From positions 14,060,779 to 14,124,778 of the forward strand of contig CM031870.1 in assembly GCA_018697195.1 (NCBI GenBank): DNA of 64,000 nt. The letters run 5' to 3'. This DNA is from Certhia americana (lineage: Eukaryota > Chordata > Aves > Passeriformes > Certhiidae). The translations under genes and the position numbers were made by a program. Positions 37,401 to 49,400 of the stretch are shown here, in pieces (within the stretch, counting starts at the first letter, position 1; every line of letters starts with the position of its first letter). The notes under the pieces were generated by a model. It saw only the letters and a list, made by a program, of their open reading frames with translations, was not told the DNA's origin and ran no database searches.

Positions 37401-40400
37401 ATGTGTCCTGAAGTGGAGGAAACCTGTGGTGGCTATTTGGCCCACAGACAGTAACCCAACCTGATAAAGACAAATCTGATGCCCAAAAACCAGCAAATTT
37501 TTCTGGGAAAGGAGGATAATACCCACTGCAGGGACTACCTATTTTCTCAGGAAGATGAAAACAAGGAGCAGTGTTTTATTTGAGCTTTGGAGCAGTTCCT
37601 AGCTTGCTCTTCTATGGAGATGATGACTAAAGAGAAAACAGAAGCAGGTTCTGTTAAATAACATTTCTCCTCTTCCATCTGCTGCCTCTGTTTCTCCATT
37701 GCAGGATTCCCTTTCTGGGCCCTGCTGTTTTCCTCCACATCTGGTGCTGGGAATGCTTTTGGGAGCCCTGTGGTTTGGGGAGTGTGTGGGAGGAGGCTGG
37801 GCTGGGCTGGGCTGGTGGCTCCACGAGGGTGTGGAGGGTGGTTTCTGTCCTGCCTGTTCTGCTGTCTCAGGTTGGGCTGTTAATCCAGAATGAGGGATTG
37901 TCAATTCTTGGATCAGCCCGGGAAGGTTGGGAATGTGTCCTTTCTCCTGAGCAGGAGCACCTGGACAGGGATCAGGAGGTCCCTGCCCCAGCTGGGGTGA
38001 AGGAAGGTAGAGCCCAGCACCCTGCAGAGCTGGCAGTTCCTTTGTCCTGAGGAATCCAGTCAATCCAGAGTTATTAACAAAAGGAAAATGACTCACCTAG
38101 GACTTCTGCTCCTCCCTGCCTGGCTCTGTCACAGCCTGGGGGCTACTGACTGCACCAAGTGACCTGGCACCCCTGTGACACCTTGACAGGTTGATGTGGC
38201 AAAAGCTTTTATTCTCCAGAGTGTTTCCTTGGGCAGGAGAGGCTGGGTGTGATGTGGATTTCCTGGGAAATCAGGTTTCGAAGCAGCTGGGTGGGTGAGC
38301 AGCAGGTGGGACAGTTCCAGTGAACATCCGCACATTGGGAAAAACCAATTTTTCCAATTCTCTGGTGTTCTGTCACATTATCTCACTCCCATTCTGCCCC
38401 TCCTGGGCTGGTCCATGTGTCCTTCAATGTCTTTCTCCTTCCTGATCCTCTTTTCCAAACTCTTAGAGTCCAAACTGCTCCTGTAAATCACTGGGCAGTT
38501 TATTCCTCCTTTAGAATAGGAAGGACTTCTGTTAACAAGGCAATAGAAATGTTTATTAATGTAGTTAATAATTACAGAGAGCTCAGCACAAATGATGTGA
38601 CAGCTTCTAATTAAACCGCCCCTGATGAGGAACTGGGCAATGGCTTGTTTGGACCTTGTTTCCATGTTTGGAATCAATGATCTTGGAGGTCTTCTCCAAC
38701 CTGAGCCATTCTGTTTGTCACCTCTCAGCCCCTCAGGGCCTTCCTGGACCCTCATGCTCTGGATTGAAAAGGTCCAATTCCTCCCTGTGCTTCTTGCCCT
38801 GCAGGAGAGTGGTCAGGCACAAATAATGGCTGGAAAAAGGATCAAAACCCAATTTTGCAGGATCCCTCTTCCATGATTTTGTTTTATTTTAGGTAATAAA
38901 AATAATATTGTAGGTAATGTTTCCCTACACAGAAGCCAGTTGGAGCAAAAGCACTTTAGAGAATGCATCTTCCCTCTCCTTCAGTGACAAGTAGGACATG
39001 ATTTGGCTCTGTTTCCACAGGATTTTCTGGCAAGGTTGGAGTTAGGGGGAGAAACACGGAAGGAGATTCAAAACATGTAGGATCATTTTCCCGTTACTCT
39101 GAACAGCCTTTAAGGGATTTTGGAGGACTGAGACTCCAAATTGCTCTAGTGTGGCCAAGCAGCAGGAGGACACAGGGACTGCTGCACCCTCCCTGTAACA
39201 CACAGGACGTTTTTGAGCAGCACAGTCATCATTTCCAAAAGATGGCTCAGAACTGTGGAACACCACCTTGGGGAGAATTCTTCCTGCAGGTGTAGTTCAG
39301 TGCCTCTCCTCTTAGGTGTTTTTCTGTCCCCAGTTTCATCTAAACCCAGGCTGTGTTCTGGTCAGGACCTAGAGGGCAAGTCTCTTATCAGAGGCTTTAT
39401 AAATAACTTTATAAATAATTTTCAGTGGTGATTTTGCAGCTCTGTTGTTGAGGTTGGAGCCTAGGCTGGAGCAGGGGGTGTCTGTAGTCCCAGGTTCACA
39501 GCTCTCCTGTCCATCATGTCTTTTCCAGAGGCAGGTGGGTGCTTCTGATCCAAACCACTTCCCAGGGCTCAGTGACAGCTTTGGAGAGGCTTGGCATTAA
39601 TTGTGGTCAGTTTTTGGTGTGGCTAGTGGAAGGCAGAAATGGCAAGTGAGACCTGACTGACAAAAATACTAATGCCTGCATGTTGATGGGAGCACTGTAG
39701 GTGTTGAAAGTGTTTCCTTTAATCCTTGTGAGTCTGGAAGCTGTGCCTGGACCCACACAGGCATTGCTCTGATAATGAAATTCAGCCATGCTTGGAGGTA
39801 AGAACATTGTGAGCATTTCCTAGGCCCAGGGTTGGAAGCTCTGGAGCTGGGGAGGATTGAGTTGGGTTTAACTCTTACCCTGATTTCTCCATGTGGGAGC
39901 TTGGAGCTGAAAGGCTGAAGCCTTCAGGATGGGATGGTGGCATCCAGCCAGTCCCAGCCTGGTTTCTGCCTGTGTTATTTGTGGTGTCACAACCTCTGGT
40001 CAGGGTTCTCTTGAATTTTATTTTGCTTGTGGATCAGTCTTATCTAAAAAGTGTCACTGGTCCTCTGTGAGCTCCTGGGTGTGGAGCATCACAAGGAGTT
40101 TCTGCTTCAGGGTTCTCAAACCCTTGACAGGAGAGTGGCCACTGGGTGTCCCCAAGGCTGTGTCAGCTCCTGGAAGCTGACTTGGGATGTTCTGCTGGTT
40201 CAGAGTTCCATGAGCTCCTTCAAGAGGTCCTGCCTCAGTCTCTTCACAGAGCAGGGAGTTTAGGGACATGGGGTCATGGTGAGCTTTGCAGTGCTGGGCT
40301 ACTGGTTGGACTCTTGGAGCTTTTCCAGCCTTAAGGACTCCATGATCTCTGTGTAAGAAGTCCAGCTTAGTTTCCAGAAGTGTGGAGATTTGGAATTAGA

Positions 40401-43400
40401 AGGAGTGAAGGAGCTGGAGAACATCAGGAGGTCTCCTCACCAGCAGCAAGTGCTATCTTGGAGGCTCAGTCTCTCCATCAGAAAGTAGCTCTAAGCCACA
40501 GCCAGCACCTTGTTTTCCACACCTCCAGCAGTGAGCCTTTGTTCTGGGCTGGCACAAGCCTGCAGGAATCTGAGCTGGTCTTGGTGACTGGCACACACTG
40601 AAAAGGCCACTCACATTGCTGGGAATTAAAAACGAGATCCCATGTTTTAAACTCAGCACAAATTCCAGGTGTTAATTGAACTCAGCACAAATTCCAGGCG
40701 TCAGTGGTGGCCTCCTGGTCTGTCTCAGGGGCAGAGGCAGCGATGCTCACCCAGCCTCTGAGATGAAGCTGGATTTGTGCTTCCAAAGGGCTTGGATGCC
40801 ATGAAGTTAATCCCTTTCCATGGCTCTCCACGGTGTGAGGGAGGCTGCAGGGCCTGCGCCGTAGGAAGGGATCAGAAGGAATGTGTGATGAGCCCCAGTG
40901 ATGCTCAGGAAACGAGGCACTGCTGAGGAGCATTAGCCAGGGTTGTGTAAGCAGCCTTAATTCTGCCACTGCCTCCCTGGGAGCTTGGGCTGCTGCTTGC
41001 TCCGTCCCCTGTGGCATTTTGGGCTGGGAAATGATAGTTTTCAGTAAGTGCTCCTGCTCCCTTGGCCCATCTCTGGGGGGAAGCTGAGCTACAGGCGAAG
41101 CAGAGAGCAGAAAGCTGCTCTTTTATGGCAGCATCAGGTTATAAATGTCGTCCTGGGCCACTCTGGGGAAGGAAAAGGTGGGTGAGTGGCATTGGTGCTG
41201 GTTTTATCCCACAGGGATCACACCACATGGGTGCTTAAGCACGAGACCCTGAGCTGCCTCTGGAAATACTGGATGTGGCTTCCCCTGTGCAGGATCCTCC
41301 TAAATTCCTGCAACTTTTGAATACTTGGCCGCGTGTCTCTTGTTTCCCAGCAGCATTCCCAAGTAAGGGAGCTGGGTTTATGTCACTTGCTCTCCCTTAA
41401 GCCAACCAGAACTTCGTCCTGCTCGTTTTTGGGGTCTGTTTTATTCTGTGCCATTCGGGCAGGTTCCAAGCCTTATTCCCACGCTGAATAATGCAGGTCT
41501 GTGAGCTCACATCATCCATCCTGTTGGGATCAGTCGGAGTTGGAGGCTCTGTGGCTTGCAGCAGTGTGTGTACGGTGTGTTGGCAGGTGACTTAAATGCT
41601 CCTGAAAGGCTGCTTTTCTAGGTCACTCCTATATGAAGCCGATAAAACTGGCTCTGTGTGACCCATGTGTCACTGCTGTACCCACAGCCCTTCACTCAAG
41701 GTGCCTTTCCACTGCGATCCTGCCTCCTGGAAGCAGTTTTTAGAATCTATTTCAGGAGCTTCATCCCAGAACTGCAATTCCTGAGGGTCCCTGGGAGATC
41801 CCAGGTGACTCTGGCACACCTGAGAGCTCTGAAGCTCAACAAGACATGGGAAAAAAATCTCATCCACCCCCATGGAGAGCCCATGGAATTATTTGGGTTG
41901 GGAAAGCCCTCTGAGATCACTGAGACCTACCATTCCAAAAGCACTGCCACCACTGACCCATGTCCCCAAGTGCCACTTCCACATGGCTTTTAAATGGTGG
42001 CTTCCAGTGACAGGGCAAGAGGAAACGGCCTCAAGTTGAGCCTGGAGAGGTTTAGGTTGGATATTGGGAATATTCCTTCATGGAAAGAGTGGTCAGGCAC
42101 TGGCACAGCTGCCTGGGGCAGTGGTGGATTCAGCATCCCTGGAGGAATTTAAAAGCCACGTGGATGTGGCACTTAGGGACATGGCTCAGTGGTGGCCTTG
42201 GCTGTACTGGGAGAATGGTTGGACTTGATGTCCTTAGATGGCTTTTCCAACCTCAATGATTCCATGACTCTGTGATGGTTTAGCAGTGAAGCTGCCTGGG
42301 AGATCTCTCAGAGCCTGATTTTTACCTTTAAGGGTTTGGGATGTGTATGGATGTGACTGGACTGGCACTGGAGTGATGGGTAGAGCTGGAAGTGCAGGAG
42401 CAGCTGCTCATGGACACTGGGAGGACAAAAGACTGTCCCTGATGGCACCCTCAGCCCTGGGCAAAAGCTTGGGTTTGAGCAGAGGAGGGCAGAGGTGACT
42501 CCCAAGTGTTGTGACCACATCAGCTCCCAGTGAGGAGGAAGGAAAGAGAAATCAGGGATGGGTGTAAGCAAGGAAAGGCAGCATTGTGGTGTGAGGGGTA
42601 GAGAGAAGGGGGCGTGAAGCAGAGCAGGGGTCAGCTGGGACTTGATTTTGATGTCCAGGGGGGAGAGCAGAGGGAATGTGAGGGTCTGAGCTCAGCCCAT
42701 ACTGTGGATTGGGGCTGTTCTGTGCTGTTGCTGGTGGCTCCCAGCCATGCCTGGCTCTGTTCCTGCTGTGGGGGGAGCAAACCCCTCCAGCTGTCACCAC
42801 CTGGGGACAGTGCTCTCCACAGGGAAGTGCCACGCTGCACCGAAGGTCTCCGATTTTTTGGCTCTCAGGGGTTTTTGGCTCTTTAGGTCAGGAATTTGCA
42901 AGCTTAATGCAGGCTATTGTGCTGGCAGACTTGCAGGCAGGCTCTCCATGGCAACTCTCCCTATACACAAAGCACCATATGGCTTTTTTTGGAAGGGGGA
43001 GGGAATGAATCCAGCAGAAGAGTCAACCTTTGTGGTGCTGTTTGTCTTTGCTCTCTGTGATGTGTGGGGAGGGGGAAGCACGGAATGCTGGCTCCTGGGT
43101 ATGGCTTGTGCTGGCCATGCCACCACGAGGGTGCAGGTGACCTCTCAGATGGACTTTCCTGGATTTTTACGCTGGAATTTGCTGTCAAAATAAACCCATC
43201 ATACACAGAGACCCTCTCTTTGGGCTGGGCTCTCTGCACACAGATGGAGCAACAAGGATCCAGTTCATCCCCATCACATTTGTTCCTTGAAGGGCTGGAA
43301 AGGCTCCAGAGCCCCTGTTTTGGGCAGGAGCTGGGCAGGGGCAGGTGATGGAGGCCTCTGCCTGTGCCCTGCCCATGCTTTCTACCCCTGATTCCAAAGG

Positions 43401-46400
43401 GAAGCCTTCACTTGCCTGCAAATCCTCCCTTTTCAAGCCCTTCTGGAAGGAATGAGGAGAATAAATATCTTAATCTGTGTCTGTAGAAGAGTAGGAAGTG
43501 TTTGTGTGTCTACTTGGAGGGGGAGGAAAAGAAATGATGTGGGAATAAGAAGGGAGCAGCCTGTACCTTTGGGATGTGCTTCCAGGGGCTGCTGTGGGGT
43601 GCCAGCAGGATCACTGGAGATGGCCTGGAGCTGACCTCTGCCTGTGCCTGCTGGCTGGCAGGGGAGGTAGCTGCCTGTCCCCTCTGGGTGCTGTGACACA
43701 TGTTGCCTTCCAGGAGCATTGTTTGATTTTGATTTTGCCCCCAGACGTGGGCAAAGGCATGTGGCACCCACTGAGGTGAGCAGGTCACTGTCCCCATCCC
43801 CTCCCTGCTGTCAGCCAGGAGGCTCAAATCCCAGAACAGGGATAATCAATGGGAAAACTCCTCCTGACTGTAGGCTCAGGCTCCTGGGTGGAGCTGTGCA
43901 GCTGGGGACAGAGGGACATTTGAGGAGAGGGACAATGCCATTTTCAGATTTCAGAATCATTAAGGGTGGAAGAGACCTCCAAGGTCACCAAGTCCAAGAT
44001 CTTCCCGTGCTGCCCCAATAGTCAGAGCAGGAGGTGGCCTTGCCCTGAGCAGGGTGACCAGGCAACAGCATTTCCAGGTGTAGCCCAGGGCCCTGCTCTG
44101 GCTCAGCAGCTGGAAGAGAGCTCAGAGCAGCTGGTGGGACAGCAGGGGGACATTGAAGAGAGCACCTTCCCCCTGCTGCAGCCCTGACCCTGTGGAGCAC
44201 AGCGTTGGAAAAGCAATTTGGGTCATTCCTGGAGTGGATTCACAGCCTGAGCCCAGAGAGCCCCAGGCCTAGGTGATGGGAGAGATCATTTCTTGGGGCC
44301 ACGTGTTCAACTGCTCCCATGCCAGGGACCTCCTCAGGCTGGTGGCTGCAGTGTCTTCTCGTGGATCCAGTTTCTCCTGGGTGCCCAACTGTGTCTGCAT
44401 TTAATGGGCAGCTGAGAGGCCCTGGGGATGGTGTTTAGGTGTGAGGTGTTGCTGCAGGCCCGAGTCCTTAGTTCATCCTGTGCCCTAATCAGAGATTCTC
44501 ATTCTGAGAAGAGAATTTCTCTTGAAAGAAGAATTTCTCTTGAGAATGGGTTGGAAGAGACGGTAAAGTTCATCTCATTCCAAATGCAGGGGCAGCTCCC
44601 ACTGCTCCAGGCTGCTCCAAGCTCCAATGTCCAGCCTGGCCTTGGACATTTCCAGGGATCCAGGGGCAGCCACAGCTGCTCTGGGCACCCTGTGCCAGGG
44701 CCTGCCCACCCTCCCAGGGAACAATTCCTTCTCAATATCCCATCTAACCCTGTTCTCTGGCAGTGGGAAGCCATTCCCTGTGTCCTGTCACACCAGTCTC
44801 TTGTCCCAGGTCCCTCTGCAGCTCTTTTAGAGCCCCTTTGGGCACTGGAAGGGACTCTGAGGTGTCCCTGAATGCTTCTCTTCTCCAGGCTGAGCACCCC
44901 CATTGCCTTGACCAATCCCTAATCCCTTGACCTTTTACCAGATGTATAAAACGACCGCAGTGTGATTCCTTAATGAAAAACGGCCTTTCTTGATGCCTGG
45001 AGAGGGGCCCAAAGTGGGACCTCTGCCTGTACCTCTGGATGAGGCTGGCACATCCCATCTGTGCCCATTTGGGGGCCCTGGGATGGGCACAGAAAGGTGC
45101 CCCTGCCCCGATCCTTGTGCATTCCAGGCCAGGAGCCTCCTCGTGCTCCTGCCATCCCTGTTCCTGGGCAGCAGCCGTGCCCGGTGCCGCAGCGATGGCA
45201 GCTCTGAGGCGTGTGGGCTCGAGCCTGCTGTTTATTTTGGGACTGCAGCACTGCTCCTGACTCGGCGCTGCCAGCCCGGCATCTAGGCCGCCTGCCGGCT
45301 CGGGCCTTCGCTGTAACTACACGGGGAATTCTCTCTGCCTTCCTGGCTAGAGGGGCCGGCAGCGATGCTGCCCACGGGGCTTGGGCGTGGGAGGAGGAAT
45401 TTATTTGGAAGCTCTGTGGCTGCAAAACTCCCGGCTCTGCGCCGGCCTGCGCGGATGCTCCTGATGCGCACGGCCGCGGGAGGAGCAGGCGCTGAGGAGC
45501 TGCAGCCTGCCTTCCCTGCCGTTCCCATGGCACTTGGCTGTCACACACACATCCCAGGCATTCCCTGCCCACCGCGGGATTAAAGCCGCCTGGGAGAAGG
45601 ATAGGAGGATGCAGGGAATGGAGATAGGGAAGAAACCGGGAGAAGGAATGGAGGAGTAGGGCTGAATCTAGGAGCCAGCCCCACTTAGAGCAGCAAGGGG
45701 TCATTTGTGTAGGATTTGTGGCAGGGAGAAGCCACAGCCATCGCCTTCCAACCCTGGTGCAGTGGGATGCCTGGGAGCAGAGGCCCTTCCTGAGGGCTGG
45801 AGGCACCGGTACATGCACTCAGAAGTTCCTGTCCCACCGCTGTCACATCTCCCAAACCCTCCCTTGGCCTGAGGGTGCAGTTTTTCCCTCTCGGTGATTC
45901 CAGCTGTGTGTTTCTTTGCCCCTGCAGACCCCGACAGCCAGCTGTATGATATGGGATATACCCCCGAGGAGGAAGCCCCGGCCTGTCCCGATGAGTTTGA
46001 TGACTTCGTCACGTTTGAGGCAAGTATGAGCTCTGTTCACTGCCAGAAATGTTGGTGGCTGCACATGGAGTGGGATTTGGGCATGGAGGATCTATCCGGG
46101 GGAGAGGGGAGTTGGCTGTGACAGGGATGCTTAACCTCTGTAAAGACAAATTCAGTCTCCAGGGGACGGGCCCAGAGAACCTGCACCAAGCATTTAGTGC
46201 TGTTTAAATTAAATTTGATGTTGATAAAACTGAAAGAGCAGAGCACGGGTGGAAAGGGAGCGCCTTTCTGTGGTGAAACACTGGTGACATGGGAAGGGGA
46301 CCTGCTGCTCTTGGGTTTGTCTTCCTGCTGGAATTTCTGAGCCTGGAAAACCTGAGCTTGGTTTGGGGATGTACCAGCCAGGAGCCTACTTGAGAAGCAC

Positions 46401-49400
46401 GGCAGAGCTGTGGGATGTTGACATTTGGTGCTGTTGGGCCAGTAAAAGGCAGAGCACAGGACAAAAATCTACATTTTCTCTCTCTTCTTGGGCTTGATGA
46501 AGGCTGTTTCTATGGTTTGGGTTATTTTCCTCTAGTTAAAGCCTCCATGCCTTCCCTCCTTCATTCCTTGCCACAGGAGCACATTGCAGCAGTGATCCTG
46601 CTGTCCCCAGTTGGAGAGACCTCTTGTCTGTGTCTGGGGATTTTGGGCTTAGTTTGGAAGGTTTCACCTATTCCTGCTCTGTGCCTTCCAGCCTGGAGCA
46701 GGAGGTGCTGCAGGTGCTTGGGGGGCAAAGGGATGGCTGGGTCCCTGTCCCACGTGGGGACTGAATGACTTACCTCTGCTTTTTCTTTTCCAAACATCCC
46801 TCTTCAGGGGTGTGACACCTGTGTCTTGGTAGCCTGGATGTTATCGGGGTTGTCCTGTGCAGGACCAGGAGTTGGGCTCTGATCTTTTGGATCCCTTCCC
46901 ACTCAGGATATTTATGATTTTGTGTGATTTTTATCACACTACTTGTTACTGGCAATGAGACTCTCAACCTGCTTTGTATTTGCATGCAAATATATTTATT
47001 TCTCTGTGTGTTTTTGCTCGGTATAGTCTGTAGTACATCATTTTGGCCTTGTGATTTTTTGATAAAAGGTAAATGAGAGCCTGGGTGTTGGGCAGCTGGT
47101 CCTAAAATCATGGAATGATTTGTGTTGAAGGGACCTTAAAGCTCATCCAGTGTCACTCCCTGCCACAGACAGGGACACCTTCCCTTATCCCACATCACTC
47201 CAAGCTCTGTCCATCCTGGCCGTGGACACTTCCAAGGATCCAGGGACAGCCACAGCTTCTCCAGGCAAGGTTGAATATTGGTTTGTTTTTTCTTTACCTT
47301 TTTGAAAGGTAGTTACAAGCCCCAGGAACAGCTGGGGAGAAGTGGGACGGAAAGACAGGCAGGGAAATGGATTTCCATGTTTTTTATGTGGTGCAGGGTG
47401 CACAAATGTGCATTTTAACGCTGGACTGAGCAGTGTGGAGGCTGTGACAGGCAAAGGCTTTCACTTTTTGCTCCTCAGACCTGTGTCAAGGGACCATCTT
47501 GCCTGAGATTCTGAGCAGGGACGTTTTCCAAGGGCTAATTTAACATGGATGAGCTCTGTCAGCGCTGGGAGCTATTCTGGGCAGCAATACCAACAAGGCA
47601 GGTGTGTGCCTCACTGGGATGAAATACTTCTGCTGCTAGGCCAGCCTTTCCTTGAAAAGACAAGGTGACCCAAAGGAAAAAGGTGATGAGTTCTGAAATC
47701 TCCTTTGCCCAAAGATCTACGTGGATTTTTATACTGAATTCAGTGTAGTCATCTAAAGGACAGCTCTACGTTTAACACGCCGGGGAAGAATTATCCTTGT
47801 TGTCTTGGATACGTGATTCGAAATAATTTCCAGCCTGCCAGGATTTCGTAGAGGTTCAGCAAATGAGAACATGCTCGAGAAATACCACTCAGCCTTGGGA
47901 GTATAAAAATAAACTGGAGTCTTGGGGCGAGGGGGTTTTTGTTCTCTTCTGGCTGAGCCGTGAGCTCCCAACGTGCCTTTTATCCCACACGTCCTGGAGT
48001 GCTGTGCCTCGGAAAGCTGGAGCTGGCCCGGGAAGGGAGAAGCTGTGGTACAAAGCATCCTGCTGGGAGCAGCAAAGGCCTGTTCCTCATGGGAGCACCA
48101 GGAAGAGAGCTCCAGCAGACCCGTCTTCCTTAGGTGCAGCAGGATATCAGCAAGGCAGAGATCAGAATAAACAGCTGTTCCCAATAGCTGTATTCCATCT
48201 TGCTTGGATTCTTCAGAAGAGATGAGGGGGGGCAAAACAAAATCACCTTTCAAAGTGAAGACTTTTCCTCAGAGTAAACTTCTCACTGCACCGAGCAGCA
48301 GTTTGAGCTCTGGTGTATCCCCATGTCAGGCCTGGGAAGGTGCTGCACCAGGACACACAGCTAAACACACCCCAAAACACAACTGGGGCACCTCAGGCAC
48401 TGGGTGAGCCCCTCTGGCTGTGGCAGGGCTGTGGGGTCAAGTGGCACAGCTGGGATTTCTCCTCCCCTGTCACATCAGAGCTGAAGTTGTGGTTACTGGA
48501 GTGGAGCACTGGCTGTGATCCCTCTTAAACAGCCCAAAATCCCAGTGGCTCAGCAATTCCAAGTGCTGGGGTCTGACAGGGAACCTCTCTCCTTAATGTT
48601 TGTTCAAACAAATGTAAGCAAGTGCTTTAAGCAGTCTCCAGGGAAATGTCTTCTCTTTGTTAATAAGGTTGCTCTGTTTGATGACTCATGTCCCTCTTCT
48701 GGTGACTGTCATCAGGAGAGCTCAGCATCCCTGGAAAACCCTGAGAGCCCAGAACTGGGGACTTGCACCCACTATTTGCTCTCCAGAGAGAACCACCACC
48801 ACCACCTCCTTCCTCCAGGAAGAGGCTTTTGAAGAGGACAGGGTGTGAACTCAGGAATTTCTAGTATTGGATACTCCCCCAGTTCAGCCACTGGTGGGGC
48901 TCTGGATGTGCCGTGGATTTCCTGGCTCCTGTTGCACCATTCCAGGAGTGTCCAGCAGGCAGGGCTGTCTGTTCAGGTGCTGCCAAAGAGGATTTCTGCT
49001 CCCGTGGCTCCACTGAGACAGCAGCTCCTGCAGCCACGTGGCTTCTTGTTCCTTCAGCTGGGCTTGCAGGGGGCTCATCCCCATCCCTCCAGCTCTTCTG
49101 TCACACATTCCAGAGGAACCTCCTCCCTGTGCACCCAGCTGGGAGCAGGGGGAGCATTGCCTGGCTGGGATCACCTCCCAGTGTGTTCCTCCTGCCCCAG
49201 GTGGAAGCCTGGTGGTTGCTGGGTGAGAAACCACCAAAAACTAATGACAGCATTCCTGCTTTGTCAAAGTCACGTTGAAGGGATCTTGGAGCTTTTCCAA
49301 CTGGACACCTGAGCCCTGTTTTCCCCCAGGCTGGGCTGGCACAGCTTGGCTGCTGAGTGCCTGGAAGGTGGGAGGTCTCCTTGCCTCCCCTGCGAGCTCC

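Larger units (their letters stand above)
29577..45927 (+). other. RAB11FIP3: RAB11FIP3 intron 2 (16,351 bp)
   Basis: Contains the CR1 and LTR copies listed separately. Segments 30860-33580, 34044-35684, 36716-38639, 38716-40257, 40353-41879 and 42279-43949 look single-copy with no gene or RNA I recognise. A CpG-rich cluster lies at 45165-45500, close to the acceptor of exon 3. Confidence 0.85.
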
